DNA of 64,000 nt from Gallionella sp. Its GTDB lineage: Bacteria; Pseudomonadota; Gammaproteobacteria; Burkholderiales; Gallionellaceae. The translations under genes and the position numbers were made by a program. The notes below the pieces were generated by a model that made no database searches, was not told where the DNA came from, and saw only the letters and a list, made by a program, of their open reading frames with translations. Position 1 is the stretch's first letter. Each line of letters opens with the position of its first letter. Of this stretch, positions 56,385 to 64,000 are shown in pieces. The stretch spans positions 62,001-126,000 of the forward strand of contig JAQTLM010000005.1 of assembly GCA_028714895.1 (NCBI GenBank). The letters are read 5' to 3'.

Positions 56385-56965
56385 TTGCAGACTGCACGGC
56401 GATAGTCATGGCGGGCGGTGACTCGCAGCGCATGGGGACGGATAAGGCGAGCCTGCTGCTCGACGGGCAAACGCTGCTGCAAAGCGTGATAGCAACCATG
56501 CAACAACTGTTTCCCCAGGTGATTGTCAGCGTGCGCCAGCCGCGCGCAGCAGTCGATTTGCCGCAAATCTGCGACGAACAACCCGATGGCGGCCCGCTGG
56601 CCGGGCTGGTAGCTAGCCTGGGGCAGATCACCACGCCGTGGGCGTTCATGGTGGCCTGCGACATGCCTTTTGTCGTGCCGGAAGTGGTCGAGCTGCTTGC
56701 AGGGTATCGTTTGCAGCATCAGGCGGTCGTGCCCGTTGTGCATGGGCATCCGCAGCCGCTGGCGGCATTCTATGCGACCAGTTGCCTTGCGCCGCTGCGC
56801 ACAAGTCTGGTGGCGCAGCAAAAAGGTTTGCGCGGTGTATTGAAACAGTTGGATGTGCGCTATGTGGACGAAGCCGAGATGCTGGAAGCCGATCCGCAAC
56901 TGCGCAGTTTTTTTGATCTGGACACGCCGCAGGATTTTGCGGCGGCCTTGAATGGAGTGAGGTAA
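56381..56965 (+). CDS. mobA: MobA, molybdenum cofactor guanylyltransferase
   Basis: A 194-residue nucleotidyltransferase with VMAGGDSQRMGTDKASLLLDG (GTP-binding loop) and FMVACDMPFV (metal Asp). It makes MGD for DMSO-reductase family enzymes such as nitrate reductases and formate dehydrogenases. It overlaps mobB by ATGA and moeA by TAATG. Confidence 0.95.
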   Translation: MIADCTAIVMAGGDSQRMGTDKASLLLDGQTLLQSVIATMQQLFPQVIVSVRQPRAAVDLPQICDEQPDGGPLAGLVASLGQITTPWAFMVACDMPFVVPEVVELLAGYRLQHQAVVPVVHGHPQPLAAFYATSCLAPLRTSLVAQQKGLRGVLKQLDVRYVDEAEMLEADPQLRSFFDLDTPQDFAAALNGVR

Positions 56966-58203
56966 TGGAATATTTATCCGTAGCAGCAGCGCAACAATGC
57001 GTCCTCGAATCGGTGGCCGCGTTTGGTGCGGAGCCAGTGAAACTCGAACAATCGCTGGGCCGCGTGCTGGCCGAGGAAGTGCGCGCCAACCGTGACCAGC
57101 CGCCCTATGACATATCGGCGATGGACGGCTACGCGTTGCGCAGCACGGATCTGGCCGGTATTCCCGCCACGCTGGAGATCGTCGAAGACATCAAGGCCGG
57201 CGATATGCCGACCAAGACGCTGGCATCCGGCCAATGCGCGCGCATCATGACCGGCGCGCCGATGCCGCAGGGCGCCGATGCTGTGATCCGGGTCGAGGAT
57301 ACTGAAGCAAAACCGAATAATGTGGTGCAGATCAACCAGGCGGTCAAGCCGGGCAACGACATCCGCCGCCTCGGTGAAAACATGCGCAACGGCGAGGTGG
57401 TGTTGACTCCCGGCACTGCAATCACGCCGGGCGTGATCGGCGTGCTGGCGACGGTGAAGCGCGCGCAGGTGCAGGTGTACCGGCGGCCGCGCGTCGCGAT
57501 CCTGTCCACCGGCAACGAACTGGAAGGCCTCGACGAACCCGTCGATCCGAACAAGATACCCAATTCCAACAGCTACGCGCTGATGGGTCAGGTGCAGGCG
57601 CTCGGCATCGAGCCGGTGCTGCTTGGCATCGCGCGCGACGATCCCGACGAACTGGCGCGCTATCTGAAGCGCGGGCTGGAATATGACGTGCTGCTGGTTT
57701 CCGGCGGCACCTCGGTCGGCGTGCACGATTACGTCCGCCCGACCATCGAGGCGTTGGGCGCGCAGATGCTGTTCTGGCGCGTGGCGATGAAGCCGGGGCA
57801 TCCGGTCGCGTTCGGCAAGGTCGGCGAAAAGATCATTTTTGGGTTGCCCGGCAACCCGGTTTCCAGCATGGTGTGTTTTGAAGAGTTCGTCGTGCCTGCC
57901 TTGCGCCGCATGATGGGACACGCGCGCACCCACCGTCGCACCATCGAGGCGCGGATGACGCATAACGTGAAGCACCAGCCGGGACGCACCGAGTTCATCC
58001 GCGTGCTGTTGGCGAAGGAGCCGGGCGGCTATACGGCAACCTCTACCGGCGCGCAGGGCAGCGGTATGCTGTTGTCCATGGCGAGAGCAGACGGATTGGC
58101 GGTCGTACCGGGCGACTGCAACGGATTGACGGCGGGCAGCACGGTGGCGGTGCAGTTGCTCGACGGCACGGTTTTTCAGGATGACGCAGGTTTTAAGGAG
58201 TAG
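56965..58203 (+). CDS. moeA: MoeA, molybdopterin molybdenumtransferase
   Basis: A 412-residue enzyme. NRDQPPYDISAMDGYALRS, IMTGAPMPQGADAVIRVED, GTSVGVHDYVRPTIEALG and FGLPGNPVSSMVCFEEFV are the family blocks. It inserts molybdate into adenylylated molybdopterin made by MogA, which is encoded 2 bp downstream. Confidence 0.96.
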   Translation: MEYLSVAAAQQCVLESVAAFGAEPVKLEQSLGRVLAEEVRANRDQPPYDISAMDGYALRSTDLAGIPATLEIVEDIKAGDMPTKTLASGQCARIMTGAPMPQGADAVIRVEDTEAKPNNVVQINQAVKPGNDIRRLGENMRNGEVVLTPGTAITPGVIGVLATVKRAQVQVYRRPRVAILSTGNELEGLDEPVDPNKIPNSNSYALMGQVQALGIEPVLLGIARDDPDELARYLKRGLEYDVLLVSGGTSVGVHDYVRPTIEALGAQMLFWRVAMKPGHPVAFGKVGEKIIFGLPGNPVSSMVCFEEFVVPALRRMMGHARTHRRTIEARMTHNVKHQPGRTEFIRVLLAKEPGGYTATSTGAQGSGMLLSMARADGLAVVPGDCNGLTAGSTVAVQLLDGTVFQDDAGFKE

Positions 58204-58205
58204 CT

Positions 58206-58748
58206 ATGACAATCGCACACATCGGCATTCTGACCATTTCCGACCGCGCCAGCTGCGGCGAATACGAGGACAAGGGCGGCCCCGCCATCCACGCGTGGTT
58301 CACGCGCGTGCTGACCTCGCCGTGGGAGGCGGTGGCGAAAGTGATTCCCGACGAACAGCCGGAGATCGAAGCCGCGCTGCGCCAGTTAAGCGACGTGGAG
58401 AACTGCTGCCTGATCGTCACCACCGGCGGTACCGGCCCGGCGTTGCGCGACGTCACGCCGGAAGCCACCGAGGCGGTATGCGAGAAGATGATGCCGGGCT
58501 TCGGCGAACTGATGCGCACCGCGTCGCTGAAGTTCGTGGCGACTGCGATATTGTCAAGGCAAACCGCCGGGATACGCGGCAAGAGCCTGATCGTCAACCT
58601 GCCCGGCAAGCCTTCCGCGATCGACGACTGCCTGGACGCCGTTTTCCCGGCCATCCCTTACTGCATCGACCTGATCGAGGGCGCGTATCTGGAATCCGAC
58701 CCGGAGCAGTGCAAGGCGTTTCGTCCCGCGCATGCGAAACCAAGATAG
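58206..58748 (+). CDS. mogA: MogA, molybdopterin adenylyltransferase
   Basis: A 180-residue protein: GILTISDRASCGEYEDKGGP, IVTTGGTGPALRDVTPEAT and LIVNLPGKPSAIDDCLDAVFPAIPYCIDLI. It adenylylates molybdopterin before MoeA acts. It is the last Moco biosynthetic gene before an unrelated gene and the mod transporter. Confidence 0.96.
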   Translation: MTIAHIGILTISDRASCGEYEDKGGPAIHAWFTRVLTSPWEAVAKVIPDEQPEIEAALRQLSDVENCCLIVTTGGTGPALRDVTPEATEAVCEKMMPGFGELMRTASLKFVATAILSRQTAGIRGKSLIVNLPGKPSAIDDCLDAVFPAIPYCIDLIEGAYLESDPEQCKAFRPAHAKPR

Positions 58749-58775
58749 ATATCTACCAAATATAGAGGGAAAATC

Positions 58776-59474
58776 ATGCCAGACAGTCAACTAAATTTTG
58801 AACCGACGCGCAGTTTTGCCTATCGGTTTGTTCGCTATACAGTGCTGCCCGAAGTAACTAAGGAAGTGGCTTCGCTTGGTGACAATCCTTTTTTGCTTCG
58901 TGAAATTGCCTGGCCGATCATTGATCGTCTATTGACCAAAGAGCAGCAATCTGTGCGTATACCTCGGGCTCAATCCGAAGGGGATGACAGCATGGCCAGC
59001 ATCGTTCGATTTTATGTCAACTTCCTCGCTAAGGGGCTGGATCTATTCAAGTCGATGGGCAACGGCTACTTTCGTGTTCATTCAGAAGCTGATATTTCCG
59101 AAGATGATTTAGTTGATGAAGCAATTGACAGTGGTGATGAGGAAGCGGGCGAATTTGATGGGTGGATTTATGCCTTCAGCTTTCCCATCATTGTTAAAGC
59201 AAACAGTGTATTCCCCATTAAGATAGGCAAAACAGTAGGTGATGTAGATACGCGGGTGGCAGATCAGGCAAAAGGCTCAGCTTCATTCGAGCAGCCTGTG
59301 ATTCTTGGTCGCTGGCAAGTCAAACGTGTTGGTCCAACGGAGTTGGCGATTCACAATGTTCTGAAGGCACGCAATAAGTGGCGTGAAAATGCGCCCGGGC
59401 GTGAGTGGTTCGATACGACCATTGCTGAAGTTGAGTCAATTATCAACTTTGTCAGTAACGAAAAGACTTCTTGA
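58776..59474 (+). CDS. GIY-YIG/T5orf172-like domain protein
   Basis: A 232-residue protein. The C-terminal half looks like the T5orf172/MUG113 branch of the GIY-YIG nuclease fold: GWIYAFSFP (129-137), IKIGKT (148-153), R160, ELAIHNVLKARNKW (E189, H193) and GREWF with E210 as probable catalytic Glu. The first 125 residues are not recognised and end in an acidic stretch. Codon use is more AT-rich than that of the Moco genes on both sides, which suggests acquisition. AGAGGGA before the ATG is a good ribosome-binding site. It may act on DNA; no link with molybdenum is evident. Confidence 0.75.
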   Translation: MPDSQLNFEPTRSFAYRFVRYTVLPEVTKEVASLGDNPFLLREIAWPIIDRLLTKEQQSVRIPRAQSEGDDSMASIVRFYVNFLAKGLDLFKSMGNGYFRVHSEADISEDDLVDEAIDSGDEEAGEFDGWIYAFSFPIIVKANSVFPIKIGKTVGDVDTRVADQAKGSASFEQPVILGRWQVKRVGPTELAIHNVLKARNKWRENAPGREWFDTTIAEVESIINFVSNEKTS

Positions 59475-59513
59475 AAATATATTTTCTGACTGCCCCTCGG
59501 TAAGCTAATCAAG

Positions 59514-60296
59514 ATGCGCTCAATTAGTCAGTTTTCAGCAAGGCTGCTGATTTTCGTTTGCCTGTTTGTCGCAGGGCAAACGGCGCACGCGGGCGAGAAG
59601 ATCACCATCGCCGCTGCCGCCGATCTCAAGTTCGCGCTGGACGAAATCGTCGTGCTGTTTAACAAGACGCATCCTGCGGATCAGGTGGAAACCATCTACG
59701 GTTCATCCGGCAAATTCCACACGCAAATCCGGCAGGGCGCGCCTTTCGATCTGTATTTCTCCGCCGACATCGCCTATCCGCGTGCGCTCAAGGAAGAAGG
59801 CTCTGCCGGCTCCGAAGTACAGCCCTATGCGGTGGGGCGCATCGTGCTGTGGAGTCCGTCGCGCGACGCCGGTAGGATGACGCTTGCCGATCTTGCCGAC
59901 CCGGCCATACGCAAGATCGCGATCGCCAACCCGAAACACGCGCCCTACGGCAAGCGTGCCGAAGAGGCGCTGAAAGCAGCAGGTGTGTGGGAAAAGGTGG
60001 AAGCTAAACTGGTCTATGGCGAAAACGTCGCGCAGGCCGCGCAGTTCGTGCAGACCGGCAACGCGCAGGCCGGCATCATCGCGTTGTCGCTAGCGCTCAG
60101 CCCGGAGCTGGCGAAGCAGGGCGGCTATATGCTGATTTCTGACAAGCTGCATCAACCGCTGGAGCAGGGTTTCATCGTCACCAAGCGCGCCGCCACCAAC
60201 CCGCTGGCGCAGGCGTTCGCAAGTTTCATGGCGGGACAGGAGGCACGCGCAATCATGACGCGTTATGGGTTTGTGTTGCCGGGAGAAGTGAAATAA
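59514..60296 (+). CDS. modA: ModA, molybdate-binding periplasmic protein
   Basis: A 260-residue precursor with a signal peptide (LLIFVCLFVAGQTAHAG). ITIAAAADLKFALDEI and YGSSGKFHTQIRQGAPFDLYFSADI are the oxyanion-binding blocks of ModA. It delivers molybdate or tungstate to ModB. Between it and modB lies a 27-bp inverted-repeat element. Confidence 0.95.
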   Translation: MRSISQFSARLLIFVCLFVAGQTAHAGEKITIAAAADLKFALDEIVVLFNKTHPADQVETIYGSSGKFHTQIRQGAPFDLYFSADIAYPRALKEEGSAGSEVQPYAVGRIVLWSPSRDAGRMTLADLADPAIRKIAIANPKHAPYGKRAEEALKAAGVWEKVEAKLVYGENVAQAAQFVQTGNAQAGIIALSLALSPELAKQGGYMLISDKLHQPLEQGFIVTKRAATNPLAQAFASFMAGQEARAIMTRYGFVLPGEVK

Positions 60297-60367
60297 TTGG
60301 TAGGCTTGCCATGAACCTGTTTTATTATTCGAGTATGGAAGAAAAATATATGGATGCCTGCCGTTCC

Positions 60368-60482
60368 GTCATTCCGGCGAAGGCCGGAATCCAGTCAATA
60401 AAACAGCATCCCCCCAACGCGGGTGCAAAGTCCAAAGGCATATCGAATAAAACCGCTGGATTCCGGCCTTCGCCGGAATGAC
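60368..60482. repeat. Element with perfect 27-bp terminal inverted repeats, GTCATTCCGGC family, between modA and modB
   Basis: Arms at 60368-60394 and 60456-60482 begin GTCATTCCGGCGAAGGCCGG and are exact complements. The centre is unlike that of the element at 39673-39786. It fills most of the 209-bp modA-modB gap; a folded RNA here may lower expression of modB and modC. Confidence 0.85.
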
Positions 60483-60505
60483 AAGCTTACAAAAAACTTA
60501 TCACC

Positions 60506-61192
60506 ATGGAATCTGCTTTCTCTTCCGCCGACCTGTCCGCGATCTGGCTTACCTTCAAGCTGGCTGCGGTGGTGACCGTCATTCTGCTGCTGGTCGGCAC
60601 ACCGATCGCATGGTGGCTGGCGCGCACCCGTTCTTGGTGGAAGGGGCCGGTCGGTGCGGTGGTCGCGCTGCCGATCGTGCTGCCGCCGACCGTGATCGGT
60701 TTTTATCTGCTGGTGGCGATGGGGCCGTCCGGGCCGCTTGGTCAACTCACGCAGTCCCTGGGGATCGGCCTGCTGCCTTTCACCTTCGCGGGGTTGGTGA
60801 TCGCCTCGGTGTTCTATTCACTGCCGTTCGTGGTGCAGCCGCTGCAAAACGCCTTCGAGGCTATCCCGGAACGCGCGCTGGAAACTGCCGCGACGCTGCG
60901 CGCTTCCGCGCGGGATACCTTTTTCAGCGTGGTGCTGCCGCTGGCCAAGCCTGGCTTCCTAACCGCATCGGTGCTCGGCTTCGCGCATACCGTCGGCGAA
61001 TTCGGCGTGGTGCTGATGATCGGCGGCAACATCCCGGACAAGACGCGCGTGGTGTCGGTGCAGATCTACGACCATGTCGAGGCGATGGAATATGCCTCGG
61101 CGCACTGGCTGTCGGCGGGGATGGTGGTGTTCGCCTTTGTCGCGCTGCTGGCCCTGTATACGCTCAACCCGACGGGGAGGCGGCGGTCGTGA
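60506..61192 (+). CDS. modB: ModB, molybdate ABC transporter permease
   Basis: A 228-residue permease with five hydrophobic segments. The EAA loop (ETAATLRASARDTFFSVVLPLAKPGFLTASVLGFAHTVGEFG) contacts ModC; PTVIGFYLLVAMG is typical of ModB. It forms the membrane channel with ModA and ModC. Confidence 0.95.
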   Translation: MESAFSSADLSAIWLTFKLAAVVTVILLLVGTPIAWWLARTRSWWKGPVGAVVALPIVLPPTVIGFYLLVAMGPSGPLGQLTQSLGIGLLPFTFAGLVIASVFYSLPFVVQPLQNAFEAIPERALETAATLRASARDTFFSVVLPLAKPGFLTASVLGFAHTVGEFGVVLMIGGNIPDKTRVVSVQIYDHVEAMEYASAHWLSAGMVVFAFVALLALYTLNPTGRRRS

Positions 61193-61343
61193 CACGTTAC
61201 TGGCGAAGCCAGCCGATTGCACCCGCAAGGAGTACGCTGATGGGTACCCGGCAGCTTCTCTGCCACCCTTTCGCAGCGGGAACGGCCGCCCAGCCGCCCA
61301 TCGCGAATCAATGTGCTGTGCAGTACCACGGAGGGGCGGCTCA

Positions 61344-62414
61344 ATGATCCAGGCACGTTTCGATCTCGCCTATCCCGGCTTTGCGCTGCACGCGGATTTG
61401 CAGGTATTTGCACATGGCATCATCGCGCTGTTCGGCCCGTCCGGTTCGGGCAAGACGACCTTGCTGCGCTGTATTGCCGGGCTGGAACGGACAGGCAACG
61501 GGATGCTGCGCGTGCAGGATGAGGTGTGGCAGGACGGCGCAAACTTCATGCCGGTGCATCAGCGCCCGCTGGGTTATGTGTTTCAGGAGGCCAGCCTGTT
61601 TCCGCATCTGTCGGTGCGACAGAATCTGGAGTATGGCCTGAAGCGCATTCCACCCGCGCAGCGCAAGGTGCAACTGGAGCAGGTAGTGGAGTGGCTCGGT
61701 CTGAATAAACTGATCGGGCGCGACAGTCCGGCCGGGCTGTCGGGCGGCGAACGGCAGCGCGTCGCCATTGCCCGCGCGCTGCTCACCAGCCCGCGCCTGC
61801 TGCTGATGGACGAGCCGCTCTCGGCGCTGGATGCCGCGAGCAAGCGGGAAATCCTGCCGTATCTGGAGCGGCTGCACAGCGAACTGGAAATCCCGGTGAT
61901 CTATGTCAGTCATGCGCTGGATGAAGTGGCGCGGCTGGCCGATCATCTGGCGCTGATGGAGCAGGGGCGCATCATCGCCAGCGGCGCGCTCAACGAAATT
62001 CTGGCGCGGCTGGATTTGCCCACGGCGCATCTGGATGACGCGGGTGCGGTGATCAAAGCCAGCGTGGCCGTTCATGACGAAAAATATCATCTCACCCGGC
62101 TGGATTTTTCCGGCGGCAGCCTGTGGGTGAGCAAGGTGGAACGCGCCGCCGGGTCACCGGTGCGCGCCCGGGTGTTGGCGCGCGATGTGAGTATCGCTAC
62201 CGTCATGCCGCAAGGCTCCAGCATCAGCAATATCATTACGACGCGCATCACCGGGATTCAGGATGAGGGGCCGGACCGCGTGAGCTTGCGCCTGGCTGCC
62301 GGTGACGGACAGATACTGCTGTCGCGCATCACCCGCCGTTCGCGCGACCAGCTCGGGCTGACGACAGGCATGGAAGTATTCGCGCAGGTAAAGAGTGTGG
62401 CGTTGATTGCGTAG
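61344..62414 (+). CDS. modC: ModC, molybdate ABC transporter ATPase
   Basis: A 356-residue ATPase: Walker A GPSGSGKTTLLRC, signature LSGGERQRVAIARALL, Walker B LLLMDEPLSALD. The C-terminal part (from about 290) is a Mop/TOBE molybdate-binding domain (ITTRITGIQDEGPDRVSLRLAAG). The ATG at 61344 follows GGAGG by 9 nt. A longer in-frame start at 61074 overlaps modB and is rejected. The 151-bp gap after modB holds nothing I recognise. No ModE regulator gene is present. Confidence 0.95.
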   Translation: MIQARFDLAYPGFALHADLQVFAHGIIALFGPSGSGKTTLLRCIAGLERTGNGMLRVQDEVWQDGANFMPVHQRPLGYVFQEASLFPHLSVRQNLEYGLKRIPPAQRKVQLEQVVEWLGLNKLIGRDSPAGLSGGERQRVAIARALLTSPRLLLMDEPLSALDAASKREILPYLERLHSELEIPVIYVSHALDEVARLADHLALMEQGRIIASGALNEILARLDLPTAHLDDAGAVIKASVAVHDEKYHLTRLDFSGGSLWVSKVERAAGSPVRARVLARDVSIATVMPQGSSISNIITTRITGIQDEGPDRVSLRLAAGDGQILLSRITRRSRDQLGLTTGMEVFAQVKSVALIA

Positions 62415-62456
62415 TACAATTCCCACCCCGATCCTGCCACGTGGAGCTGACCCTGA

Positions 62457-62669
62457 ATGAGCCGCCTGATATTGATAATTGCCATCGCGGCGGTGATTTA
62501 CCTGTTGATCAGGTCTTACCGCAAGCAAACGCCGCAGCAGGATAAAACCTCTGCCGAGGATATGGTGCGCTGCGCACAATGCGGCGTGCATTTGCCCAAA
62601 GGCGAGAGCGTTCAGGCTGACGGACATTTTTTTTGCAGCGCGGAACATCGTGATGCCTATCGCAAGTAA
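62457..62669 (+). CDS. PP0621-family small membrane-anchored zinc-finger-like protein
   Basis: A 70-residue protein with an N-terminal membrane helix (LILIIAIAAVIYLLIRSY) and a Cys motif CAQCGVHLPKGESVQADGHFFCSAEHR, which looks like a small zinc site. This layout is that of the PP0621 family often encoded before PilS-type kinases in betaproteobacteria. Function unknown. The pilS-like gene starts 27 bp downstream. Confidence 0.88.
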   Translation: MSRLILIIAIAAVIYLLIRSYRKQTPQQDKTSAEDMVRCAQCGVHLPKGESVQADGHFFCSAEHRDAYRK

Positions 62670-62696
62670 ACAGCGTGACGCATATTGCATAAACTA

Positions 62697-64000
62697 ATGA
62701 CTGACAAGCTTATTGCAGAGTCTCCCCCTGTCGATTTCTGGCGCTCCCTGCGCTATTTCAATCTGTATCGGCTGGCACTGGCCAGCCTGTTTGTGTTTCT
62801 CGCCGGGACATTGGGCCCTTCGCTGTCGCTGGGCGCGCGCAACTGGACGGTATTTTTTGTCGCCAGCCTGATTTATGCGGCAGTGGTGATGCTTTCCTTT
62901 ATCCCGCTCCGGCTACGCTGGCCGCGTTTTACCTGGCAGCTGGCCGCGCAAATTGGCGGCGACATTATCGGCTTGTCGGTGCTTTCCTACGCCAGCGGCG
63001 GGATACAGAGCAGTATCGGTTTGCTGCTGCTGGTTTCGCTGGCGGCGGCAGGAATGATCAGCCGCGGCAAAATCACCTTGTTCTTTGCCGCACTGGCGAG
63101 CATTGCCGCATTGCTGGAGCATTCCTACGATGTGCTGTATGACGATGCCGTGGTGGCGCAGTATGTCCAGGTCGGCTTGCTGTGCGTGTCCTACTTTGCG
63201 GTGGCTTGGCTGGCGCATACGCTGGCAAAATACGCCGTGGACAGCCAGCAATTGGCGCAACGCCGTGGTCACGATTTGGCCAGTTTGTCCGAGGCGAACA
63301 GTTTGGTGATGCGCGATATGCAGGATGGTGTGCTGGTGGTGGATGAGCAGGGCGTGATTATGCAGATGAATCCAAGCGCGGCGCGCCTGTTGCGCCACAG
63401 TGCGGTATCCGGAAGCTCGCTGGCGGAAAATTTTCCGTTGCTGTTCGGACAGTACGCGCTATGGAAAAGAACCGGTGCGGCCAGCCGCGATACCTTGCAA
63501 CTGGATGTCGGGGTGCAGGCAAGATTGCGCTTTGTGGCCGTCGAGCGGGATGCGGCGCATGGCGCAGTGATCTTTCTGGAAGATATGCAGCGCGTGCGGG
63601 CCGAGGCGCAACAGATCAAGCTGGCCGCGCTGGGTCGTTTGACCGCCAGCATCGCGCACGAAGTGCGCAATCCGTTGTCGGCGATCAGCTATGCGACAGA
63701 ATTGATGCAAGAGGAGCAGGGCGATGCGAAGCAGCAGCGGCTGTTGCAAATCGTGCTGGACAACACTCAACGCATTAACCGCATCGTGCAAGACGTGATG
63801 CAGCTGAACCGGCGCGACCGTGCGCAGCCGGAGGTGTTTGAGCTGGATGCGATGCTGCGCACTTTTGTCGAAGAGTTTAACTTGGCGGAACGGCTTGAGC
63901 CGGGTGTGGTGACGTTGGCTGGAGTGCGGGATGTAGAGGTTTTCTTTGATCGTGGCCACTTGCGCCAGGTGCTGTGGAATTTATGCCGCAACGCGTTGCG
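62697..64000 (+). CDS. pilS: PilS-like sensor histidine kinase, 3' end outside the window
   Basis: The open frame runs from ATG 62697 (MTDKLIAESPPVDFWRSLRYFNLYRL) off the window end; 434 codons are seen. About six hydrophobic segments fill residues 25-185, then a PAS domain (MRDMQDGVLVVDEQGVIMQMNPSAARLL) and the HisKA box LGRLTASIAHEVRNPLSAISYA with acceptor His near residue 322. An N-box begins at the window edge (NLCRNAL). This is the PilS layout; its partner PilR, a sigma-54 activator of type IV pilin genes, would be expected next. It could also be another NtrB-like kinase. Confidence 0.85.
   Translation, partial: MTDKLIAESPPVDFWRSLRYFNLYRLALASLFVFLAGTLGPSLSLGARNWTVFFVASLIYAAVVMLSFIPLRLRWPRFTWQLAAQIGGDIIGLSVLSYASGGIQSSIGLLLLVSLAAAGMISRGKITLFFAALASIAALLEHSYDVLYDDAVVAQYVQVGLLCVSYFAVAWLAHTLAKYAVDSQQLAQRRGHDLASLSEANSLVMRDMQDGVLVVDEQGVIMQMNPSAARLLRHSAVSGSSLAENFPLLFGQYALWKRTGAASRDTLQLDVGVQARLRFVAVERDAAHGAVIFLEDMQRVRAEAQQIKLAALGRLTASIAHEVRNPLSAISYATELMQEEQGDAKQQRLLQIVLDNTQRINRIVQDVMQLNRRDRAQPEVFELDAMLRTFVEEFNLAERLEPGVVTLAGVRDVEVFFDRGHLRQVLWNLCRNAL

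Noticed and set aside
61074..61343. Long N-terminal extension of ModC
   Set aside because: It overlaps modB and has no similarity to ModC; the ATG at 61344 fits the family start and has a ribosome-binding site.

Overview
The window is a GC-rich, gene-dense bacterial chromosome segment. Gene content and order point to a betaproteobacterium of the Nitrosomonadales, most like the Gallionellaceae; this placement is inferred from memory of gene neighbourhoods and was not tested by a search. Supporting signs are a compact hisC-B-H-A-F-I-E-HIT-tatABC run, the O2-independent ubiquinone genes ubiU/ubiV/ubiT, the cbb3-oxidase assembly genes ccoI/ccoS, a DUF3683-type FAD/Fe-S oxidoreductase, an octaprenyl diphosphate synthase and a full molybdenum cofactor plus molybdate uptake locus. 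Together they suggest a microaerobic or facultatively anaerobic respirer using ubiquinone-8, a high-affinity terminal oxidase and molybdoenzymes. No phage, transposase, integrase or CRISPR array was seen.

Layout. 1-780: tail of a probable Mrp/ApbC ATPase gene and a cyclic-nucleotide-binding protein. 855-4404 (minus): radical SAM protein, ubiU, ubiV, ubiT in one overlapping operon. 4405-5975: a Nif3-like metalloprotein gene whose 3' end is duplicated on the far side of a small ribbon-helix-helix-like gene. 6028-7182: HtrA-type protease. 7370-13945 (minus): tat and his genes. 14199-17759: NarL-type two-component pair and a diguanylate cyclase. 18022-20829: ccoI and ccoS. 21032-27123: a large hybrid histidine kinase, a REC-EAL phosphodiesterase and a further receiver protein. 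27448-43332: mostly single genes (Old Yellow Enzyme, DUF3683 oxidoreductase, a YedE/TusA-like sulfur pair, ThpR, CorA, phospholipase A, TcdA, TatD, quinone-oxidoreductase-like protein, chorismate synthase). 43358-51597: a hypothetical gene, ArnT-like transferase, M48 protease, rpmE, cstA-ybdD, ispB and tRNA-Pro(CGG). 51965-62414: a MobB-like protein, moaA, moeB, moaC, moaD, moaE, mobB, mobA, moeA, mogA, a GIY-YIG-like gene, then modA, modB, modC. 62457-64000: a PP0621-type protein and the start of a PilS-like kinase.

The most unusual feature is the amount of palindromic repeat DNA, some of it inside genes. A 51-nt hairpin element occurs four times at three loci: between hisF and hisI, twice in tandem and in frame inside ccoS, and downstream of ispB. 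Flanks are conserved, while the inner stem changes on both sides so that most pairing is kept, which suggests selection on structure. The hisF/hisI copy sits in a 158-bp segment bounded by a 16-bp near-perfect repeat of the hisF-hisI junction, which looks like an insertion scar. A different, perfect 46-bp palindrome is inserted in frame in the DUF3683 gene. Other repeat families recur in intergenic gaps, including one between modA and modB.

Other points of interest: a MobB-like protein with a broken P-loop leads the molybdenum cofactor cluster; a short open frame bounded by inverted repeats lies between moaC and moaD; a terminator-like hairpin stands in the leader of the yedE-like gene; and a 118-residue protein is built from four 28-residue repeats.
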